Assembly: GCA_002367355.1 (NCBI GenBank)
Contig: DFBQ01000212.1
Span: 1,239-8,098 of the forward strand
Direction: 5' to 3'
From: Deltaproteobacteria bacterium UBA3076
GTDB lineage: Bacteria > Desulfobacterota > Dissulfuribacteria > Dissulfuribacterales > UBA3076
DNA length: 6,860 nt
Both the position numbers and the translations under genes were made by a program. The first letter of the stretch is position 1. Each line of letters opens with the position of its first letter. Below are positions 1 through 4,495 of the stretch, in pieces. The notes beneath the pieces are model-generated. The model was not told the origin of the DNA and searched no databases. It saw only the letters and a program-made list of their open reading frames with translations.

Positions 1-130
1 ACTACAAAATGAAGGATGCCTATTTCTTCTATTTTTTGGGGTGGCAAACCGAGAGAAGTGGTGGATCTGGGTCGTGATGAGAAAATACTTGTTTTCACTT
101 CATTAGTGGATAAAGCAAAGGAATTGCGCC
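1..130. other. 5' leader with no supported gene
   Basis: All three forward frames hit a stop within about the first 106 bases (TGA at 10-12, TGA at 75-77, TAG at 104-106), and the short peptides they encode resemble no family I know. The tail of an upstream gene could end at 75-77 or 104-106, but nothing supports this. The only usable signal is AAAGGA at 117-122, a good Shine-Dalgarno match 8 nt before the ATG at 131. I see no convincing promoter; the TTGTTT at 89-94 has no good -10 partner. Confidence 0.5.
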
Positions 131-877
131 ATGTGTAGAATCATCTTGTTGTATTGTATCCTTATGATCCTTGCGGTACCGGTCCATGCTGGTTTTCTGG
201 ATCAGATCCTTGATACGGTACGTGATGTAAGTACTTCGAAAGGGGATGGCAAATCCACCCAGACGTCGGGTGTACTGTCGGATACTGAGATTGTCAAAGG
301 ACTCAGGGAAGCCCTCCGTGTAGGAGCTGAACGGGCAGTAAAAAGTGCTTCTGCAACAGGGGGCTATATGGATAATCCCGCCATACGCATTCCTTTGCCA
401 GGTCGTCTTCAATCGGCTGCAAACACATTGAGGAGCCTCGGCCTTGGCTCCCAGGCTGATGCCTTTGAACAGTCCATGAATCATGCTGCGGAAAAGGCGG
501 CAAAAGAAGCACTCCCGATATTTACTCAGGCCATCAAGGATTTGACCTTTGAAGACGTGCGACGCCTCTGGAAAGGAGGAAACACCGCTGTCACTGACTA
601 TTTCAGACAGGTGACATGGCAACCGCTGTATGACAAGTTTCAGCCTGTGGTCCGTGCATCAGCTCAGGAGGTCGGGGTCACCCAGGCATATCAGGCTTTG
701 ACTGACCAGCCCGCTGTACAGAGCTTTATTTCAGGTACTGATCTCGATCTTGACCACTATATTTCCGAAGAGGCCCTTAATGGACTCTTTAAGCTCTTGG
801 GAGAAGAAGAAAAAAAGATTCGAACAGATCCTGTGGCCAGGACTACTGACATCCTGAAAACGGTCTTTAGTAATTGA
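131..877 (+). CDS. Secreted DUF4197 family protein
   Basis: This encodes a 248-residue protein of the DUF4197 family, whose members are secreted or periplasmic proteins of unknown function in Gram-negative bacteria. Residues 1-20 form a signal peptide: a short basic start (MCR), a hydrophobic stretch at 4-17, and a Val-His-Ala site predicting cleavage after Ala20. The mature part is mostly helical. It carries the family hallmark IRIPLP at residues 85-90, preceded by an Ala/Gly-rich helix and followed by long amphipathic helices containing the F-x-D-V-R-R-L-W type segment. The length is normal for the family, which usually runs to about 220-250 residues. The start is set by AAAGGA 8 nt upstream and by the signal peptide. 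It is followed after 37 nt by the AsmA gene, so the two are probably co-transcribed and share an envelope role. A 10-bp palindrome, GCCTTAAGGC, directly follows the stop codon. No enzymatic function can be assigned. Confidence 0.86.
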   Translation: MCRIILLYCILMILAVPVHAGFLDQILDTVRDVSTSKGDGKSTQTSGVLSDTEIVKGLREALRVGAERAVKSASATGGYMDNPAIRIPLPGRLQSAANTLRSLGLGSQADAFEQSMNHAAEKAAKEALPIFTQAIKDLTFEDVRRLWKGGNTAVTDYFRQVTWQPLYDKFQPVVRASAQEVGVTQAYQALTDQPAVQSFISGTDLDLDHYISEEALNGLFKLLGEEEKKIRTDPVARTTDILKTVFSN

Positions 878-914
878 GCCTTAAGGCAAGTCTCAAAGAA
901 AGGAGAACAGCATC

Positions 915-2714
915 ATGAAAAAACTGGGCAAAATATTTGTGACGTTTTGTGTGTTGATTGGTGTAGTGCTGGTTGGGCTGTCGCTTTTTGTACATTTCTA
1001 TCTGACTGAAGACCGTGTAAAGGCCCTGGTAATTCCCCAGGCGGAAAAGGCCCTGGATAGAACTGTCCGGATCGGTGGAATCGACGTTGGCCTTTTCAGT
1101 GGCATCACTGTCAAAGACTTTACAGTGAAGGAAACTGACGGTCATACTGATTTTATTAGTACAAAAGAATTTGTGCTGCGCTATGACCTCTTACCCCTGC
1201 TCCAGAAGAAGATAGTAGTGAGCAAAGTACGCCTTGATGCCCCGTATGTACGGGTACTGCGCGACAAGGATGGGCAATTTAATTTCGAGACGCTGGCAGT
1301 GTTAGCCGAGGCTGAGCCCGGAAAACAGAAGCCTGAGGACACCGGAAAGCCTGTATCAGCCGCTCTTCCCCTTGCTCTCACCGTGAATGAGGTAATTGTT
1401 GATAATGCGCAATTCGTTGTCCGCGATGCGCTCAAGGAGATTCCTGACACAGACGTAAAGGCCGACCTCAAGGTCTCTCTGGATCTTGGCCGTGATCCGG
1501 CATCGCTGCGATATCGAGGAGATCTGCGTTTTGAGGCAGATGCCGAATATGGAGAGCTCAGGCCCCATTTTTTTGGAAAGAGTGATTTTGATCAGGACCG
1601 GCTGGGCTACACAGTGGACGTCAGCCTGGAAAAGGAGCAGGTCCGTCTCAGCGGAGAGGTGAAAAACTATGCAAAGGTGCCTGACATCCGGCTGGATGTA
1701 GTGAGCGATGCCATTAACATCGACCATCTCCTTGCCCTTGCAGCAGGTGTGCCTGCGGCATCTCAAAATGGGGGAAAAGGGACTTCTAAAGACGTAAAAA
1801 CAAATTCCACTACCGCCCCTGGAGCAGCTTTGCCTCCTGGTCTCAGGGCTGCAGGAGAGATCAAGATTGGTCAGACCCTGTACAAAGGGCTTGTGGTGAA
1901 GGACTTCTTGCTTGAATACGGCCTTGATAAGGGCGTATTAACTGTGAAAGATCTCTCCACCAAGGTGGCTGACGGACAGGTGCGCAGCAAAATAAAAGCG
2001 GATCTTAACAAACCCGGTCTGGCATACGATGGACAGTTGGATCTGGAGTCCGTTAAGGTAGAGCGGCTGTTGGCGGGCCTGGCACCAGGGGTCAAGGACA
2101 TGATCTCCGGTGCATTGCAGTCCCATTTAACCTTTTCCGGAGCCGGTACTGAATGGCCCAAGCTCCGCAACGCCCTCATTGTTGACGGCACATATGGCCT
2201 TCATCACGGGCGGGTAAGTAATACTCCGGTAACCGTGGCGGTAGCCAAACTCCTTGGGCTTGACGAACTTAAAAACCTGTCCTTTGAAGACCTCGATGGT
2301 TCACTGCATATTATCAAGGGACAGGTGGCTCTCAAGACCCGGATGACCGGCAAGGATGTCAATGCTCAAGCCAAAGGGACCTTTGGCCTTGACGGCAAGC
2401 TGGATCTACCGGTCAGCCTGCGTTTTTCTCCGGAGTTGAGTGAAAAGCTCAAAAAGCGTACTTCAATGGCCAAATACCTTGTGGACGAAACGGGTGAGGC
2501 AGAGATCCGCCTCAAACTTGCCGGAACTGTGACACGTCCGTATCCCACCCTGGATACGGCAGGGGTGCAGGAACAGGTAAAAGAGACCGTTCGCAAAAAG
2601 GCCATAGAGGAACTAGGAAAGGCCCTTTCAGGGAAAAAGAAGGCCAAGGAAGGGAATAATGATTCCAAACCGGATACAGTAGATGAATTAATAAAGGGCA
2701 TCTTTGGACAATGA
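915..2714 (+). CDS. AsmA family envelope protein
   Basis: This encodes a 599-residue AsmA-family protein. These proteins are anchored in the inner membrane with a long beta-rich periplasmic domain, and they are linked to outer-membrane assembly and phospholipid transport between the membranes (relatives include AsmA, TamB and YhdP). A basic N-terminus and one transmembrane helix at about residues 7-30 are followed by the AsmA N-terminal region, with the typical pattern of base-layer strands (FSGITVKDF). A low-complexity Gly/Ser/Thr/Lys linker at about 282-308 separates the two halves. Residues about 424-547 match the C-terminal AsmA region, with DGTYGL near the start and the closing TRPYPTLD. 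The tail is Lys-rich and charged. A strong Shine-Dalgarno, AAAGGAG at 899-905, sits 9 nt before the ATG. The specific substrate cannot be read from the sequence, and the protein is shorter than TamB-class members. It is probably transcribed with the upstream DUF4197 gene. Confidence 0.88.
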   Translation: MKKLGKIFVTFCVLIGVVLVGLSLFVHFYLTEDRVKALVIPQAEKALDRTVRIGGIDVGLFSGITVKDFTVKETDGHTDFISTKEFVLRYDLLPLLQKKIVVSKVRLDAPYVRVLRDKDGQFNFETLAVLAEAEPGKQKPEDTGKPVSAALPLALTVNEVIVDNAQFVVRDALKEIPDTDVKADLKVSLDLGRDPASLRYRGDLRFEADAEYGELRPHFFGKSDFDQDRLGYTVDVSLEKEQVRLSGEVKNYAKVPDIRLDVVSDAINIDHLLALAAGVPAASQNGGKGTSKDVKTNSTTAPGAALPPGLRAAGEIKIGQTLYKGLVVKDFLLEYGLDKGVLTVKDLSTKVADGQVRSKIKADLNKPGLAYDGQLDLESVKVERLLAGLAPGVKDMISGALQSHLTFSGAGTEWPKLRNALIVDGTYGLHHGRVSNTPVTVAVAKLLGLDELKNLSFEDLDGSLHIIKGQVALKTRMTGKDVNAQAKGTFGLDGKLDLPVSLRFSPELSEKLKKRTSMAKYLVDETGEAEIRLKLAGTVTRPYPTLDTAGVQEQVKETVRKKAIEELGKALSGKKKAKEGNNDSKPDTVDELIKGIFGQ

Positions 2715-2756
2715 AATCCCTTGTTACCCGGAAATCCAGTGACTTGCATATTTATC

Positions 2757-2828
2757 TTTTCTGACAGGATGAACAGGATTTACATGATTTTTATTTATCC
2801 TGATTGTCCAGTTGATCCTGTCAAAAAA
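2757..2828. repeat. Imperfect palindromic intergenic repeat (ACAGGAT units)
   Basis: The left arm at 2763-2788 and the right arm at 2797-2822 are inverted copies that match at 19 of 26 positions around an 8-nt T-rich loop. The first 8 bases (GACAGGAT) and the last 3 pair perfectly. A flanking T-run and A-run extend the stem by a further 5 of 6 pairs. The left arm is itself made of 9-nt tandem units (GACAGGATG, AACAGGATT, TACATGATT). From memory, similar GACAGGAT/AACAGGATT palindromes are scattered between genes in many deltaproteobacterial genomes, so this is probably a dispersed REP-like element. No target duplication is visible. It lies 42 nt after the AsmA stop and could act weakly as an RNA hairpin, but no T-tract follows on the + strand, so I do not call it a terminator. 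Confidence 0.7.
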
Positions 2829-2847
2829 ATGGGAATTCCTATACAAT
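2818..2847 (+). promoter_or_regulatory. Weak candidate sigma-70 promoter for the hydrolase operon
   Basis: CTGTCA at 2818-2823 (4 of 6 to TTGACA) and TACAAT at 2842-2847 (5 of 6 to TATAAT) are separated by 18 nt. The transcript would start about 65-70 nt before the hydrolase ATG. The -35 hexamer falls on the right arm of the palindromic repeat, so the repeat may have donated it. The match is modest and such hexamers occur by chance in AT-rich intergenic DNA. Confidence 0.25.
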
Positions 2848-2921
2848 AACATACTGCAGTTGGTGATTCAGAAACGATCTGCAATTCCAGTTACGATCGG
2901 TTTAGAGGTATCTTTCAGGAT

Positions 2922-3749
2922 ATGTGGCAGGTTTTTCTACAGTCCGTAATTCTTATTACTGCTATTTATGTCGGCCTTGCCGCTTTTCTGTTTTTTACCC
3001 AATCACGCCTGATCTATTTTCCCACTAATGAGATAGTCGCAACACCGGATCAAATCGGTTTATCGTACAAATCCGTTTCCTTTAAAGCCCCTGATAGAGT
3101 CAAGCTCTCAGGCTGGTTCATCCCGGCTGACTCGCCAAGAGGTGTGGTCATATTCTGCCATGGTAATGCAGGCAATATTTCCCACCGTCTTGAGTCTATA
3201 GAGATATTCCATCGCCTTCGACTCAGCACCTTTATCTTTGACTATCGGGGCTATGGGGCAAGTGAAGGCACTCCTTCAGAAGAGGGTAGTTATCTCGATG
3301 TGAAAGGGGCATGGAACTACCTGATTGAGCATGAAGGATTAGGTCCATCTGATATTATTCTTTTTGGCCGATCCCTTGGAGGTGCCGTGGCCGCATGGTT
3401 AGCCGGGCAACATTTGCCCAAAGCCCTTATCATAGAGTCTACTTTTACTTCAGCTCCGGATTTGGCTGGAAATCTGTATTTTTATTTGCCTGTAAAATTG
3501 CTTTGTAGATACAAGTACAATGCCTTGGCTGCCATCAGGGAAGTTCAATGTCCGGTTCTCATAGTCCATAGTCAAGAAGACGAGATCGTTCCTTTCGGGC
3601 ATGGGCGCAAGCTCTTCGATGCGGCTAATGATCCCAGGGTCTTTCTTGAAATTTCAGGAAGTCATAATGAAGGATTTATCACATCGAGCAGTGTTTACAT
3701 AAACGGACTCAATGCCTTTCTTGATCAGGTTGATAGGAACACATTTTAA
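2922..3749 (+). CDS. Membrane-anchored alpha/beta hydrolase
   Basis: This encodes a 275-residue serine hydrolase of the alpha/beta fold, in the group of small membrane-anchored BEM46/YfhR-like proteins; the natural substrate of such proteins is generally unknown. A single N-terminal transmembrane helix spans about residues 5-26 and is followed by the typical SRLIYFP segment. HGNAGN at 80-85 forms the oxyanion loop. The nucleophile elbow is GRSLGG at 149-154, with Ser151 as nucleophile. The acid is Asp220 in HSQEDEIVP, and the base is His248 in GSHNEG. The triad is therefore complete and the length is normal. A possible Shine-Dalgarno, AGAGG at 2904-2908, lies 13 nt before the ATG, which is rather long. 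The start is supported by the membrane anchor beginning at once. The next gene, the 3D lipoprotein, originally followed after 18 nt but is now separated by a MITE. Esterase, lipase or peptidase activity is possible and I cannot choose between them. Confidence 0.88.
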   Translation: MWQVFLQSVILITAIYVGLAAFLFFTQSRLIYFPTNEIVATPDQIGLSYKSVSFKAPDRVKLSGWFIPADSPRGVVIFCHGNAGNISHRLESIEIFHRLRLSTFIFDYRGYGASEGTPSEEGSYLDVKGAWNYLIEHEGLGPSDIILFGRSLGGAVAAWLAGQHLPKALIIESTFTSAPDLAGNLYFYLPVKLLCRYKYNALAAIREVQCPVLIVHSQEDEIVPFGHGRKLFDAANDPRVFLEISGSHNEGFITSSSVYINGLNAFLDQVDRNTF

Positions 3750-3755
3750 TTATTT

Positions 3756-3763
3756 ACGGAATC
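3756..3763. repeat. Left copy of 8-bp target site duplication
   Basis: ACGGAATC directly abuts the left end of the MITE and is repeated exactly at 3951-3958, directly abutting the right end. Exact direct repeats touching perfect inverted repeats are the footprint of transposition by a DDE-type transposase. Confidence 0.85.
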
Positions 3764-3777
3764 GTAACTATTCAGGT
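3764..3777 (+). repeat. MITE left terminal inverted repeat
   Basis: The 14-bp GTAACTATTCAGGT is the exact reverse complement of 3937-3950. It starts immediately after the left target duplication, so the element boundary is fixed to the base. Confidence 0.87.
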
Positions 3778-3916
3778 GGATAGACTGAAGGTAGAAGGCT
3801 AATAAGGACAAATCATGCATGATCATACAAAACTGCGGGCATTTGGGTGGCTGACGAGATTGCAGTATTAGTTTAGAGGATTCATCTCTGTTCGATCGTT
3901 GCGAAATGCTTGAAAA

Positions 3917-3940
3917 CCTTCAGCCTTCAACCTTCAACCT
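3917..3940 (+). repeat. Heptamer tandem repeat at MITE right end
   Basis: Three full copies of a 7-bp unit (CCTTCAG, CCTTCAA, CCTTCAA) are followed by CCT, which runs into the terminal inverted repeat. The left end carries two related units in inverted orientation (CTGAAGG at 3785-3791 and TAGAAGG at 3792-3798). Subterminal arrays like this may be transposase-binding sites or may have expanded by replication slippage; the sequence alone does not decide which. Confidence 0.7.
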
Positions 3941-3950
3941 GAATAGTTAC
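3937..3950 (-). repeat. MITE right terminal inverted repeat
   Basis: ACCTGAATAGTTAC is the exact reverse complement of the left terminal repeat and ends immediately before the right target duplication at 3951. Confidence 0.87.
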
Positions 3951-3958
3951 ACGGAATC
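3951..3958 (+). promoter_or_regulatory. Right target duplication that doubles as the ribosome-binding region
   Basis: ACGGAATC is the second copy of the target duplication. Its GGA at 3953-3955 lies 7 nt before the ATG at 3963 and is the only Shine-Dalgarno-like sequence there. Because transposition copied these 8 bp, the lipoprotein gene kept its original upstream context despite the insertion. As a ribosome-binding site it is weak. Confidence 0.5.
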
Positions 3959-3962
3959 AATT

Positions 3963-4487
3963 ATGAGACAGATGCTTCCCTGGTTACTCCTTGCGTGTTT
4001 AGTGGTTTCGGGGTGCGCCGGTAACAACATACGCCGAATGGAGGTCACCGCATACTGCGGATGTGGCAAGTGTTGCGGCTGGGAACGTGGAAGGTGGAGA
4101 TATCTGAAGCTGGATGTCTGGAACCGCTACGTGAGTTCAGGAAAGCGTAAAGGCCAGCCTTACTCCGGGGCTACCGCCAGTGGTACAAAACCTCATCAGC
4201 CTCATCCAGGGCTCATTTCAATGGACAGTGTTGTGCATCCCTGGATGATCCCCATTCGACTGATCTTTTTCCCATGGCTCCTCGTGCCACGGGATGGGAC
4301 AATTGCGGCTGACACCAAATTTTACAATTTTGGTACCCGGATGTATATTCCCGGTTACGGATGGGGCGTTGTGGAAGATAGGGGATCTGCCATTAAAGGA
4401 CCTGATCGCATTGATGTTTACTTTGACTCACACAAGAAGGCCCTTGCCTGGGGCAGGAAAAGAGTGGATGTACGCATTGAAAGATAA
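3963..4487 (+). CDS. 3D-domain lipoprotein
   Basis: This encodes a 174-residue lipoprotein with a 3D domain, named for three conserved aspartates and related to the catalytic region of MltA lytic transglycosylases. This suggests action on peptidoglycan. Residues 1-17 are a lipoprotein signal with lipobox Val-Ser-Gly-Cys at 15-18. Ala at +2 predicts outer-membrane targeting. A Cys-rich motif (TAYCGCGKCCGW, 29-40) opens the domain. ASGTKP at 72-77 follows, and the three aspartates are Asp117 (IAADTKFY), Asp139 (VVEDRG) and Asp151 (RIDVYF). Residues about 78-111 form a hydrophobic, aromatic-rich insertion not found in compact 3D domains. The frame is open upstream to an ATG at 3906, but that start lies inside the MITE and would bury the signal peptide 19 residues in, so I chose 3963. 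The activase gene begins 8 nt after its stop. Enzymatic activity is not proven. Confidence 0.86.
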   Translation: MRQMLPWLLLACLVVSGCAGNNIRRMEVTAYCGCGKCCGWERGRWRYLKLDVWNRYVSSGKRKGQPYSGATASGTKPHQPHPGLISMDSVVHPWMIPIRLIFFPWLLVPRDGTIAADTKFYNFGTRMYIPGYGWGVVEDRGSAIKGPDRIDVYFDSHKKALAWGRKRVDVRIER

Positions 4488-4495
4488 AAATATTA

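Larger units (their letters stand above)
3764..3950. mobile_element. 187-bp MITE, probably IS66-related
   Basis: This is a non-coding miniature inverted-repeat element. Its ends are perfect 14-bp inverted repeats: GTAACTATTCAGGT at 3764-3777 and its complement at 3937-3950. After an 8-nt bulge on the left (3778-3785) the inverted repeat continues for 15 more positions with one mismatch (3786-3800 against 3922-3936), giving 28 of 29 paired. An 8-bp direct repeat, ACGGAATC, flanks both ends. Inside lie a 12-bp perfect palindrome (ATCATGCATGAT, 3812-3823) and a 7-bp tandem repeat near the right end. No transposase is encoded. Established knowledge of IS66-family elements is that they begin with GTAA, have inverted repeats of roughly 15-30 bp and duplicate 8 bp of target, so I infer an IS66 transposase moved it in trans. 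It split a tight gene pair between the hydrolase and the 3D lipoprotein. Confidence 0.84.

Noticed and set aside
3..77. Possible tail of an upstream gene ending with TGA at 75-77
   Set aside because: Only about 24 codons are visible, with no recognisable motif, and another frame is open for longer.
89..116. TTGTTT followed by TAAAGC as a promoter for the DUF4197 gene
   Set aside because: The -10 match is poor and the predicted start would leave almost no leader before the ribosome-binding site.
95..622. Long minus-strand open frame opposite the DUF4197 gene
   Set aside because: It lies antisense to a well-supported gene, has no recognisable domain, and its composition looks like a reverse-frame shadow.
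878..887. Perfect palindrome GCCTTAAGGC right after the DUF4197 stop
   Set aside because: It has no loop and no T-tract and is only 10 bp, so it is not a terminator; a chance palindrome is likely.
2757..2828. Rho-independent terminator after the AsmA gene
   Set aside because: The stem is imperfect and AT-rich, and is followed by an A-run rather than a T-run on the + strand.
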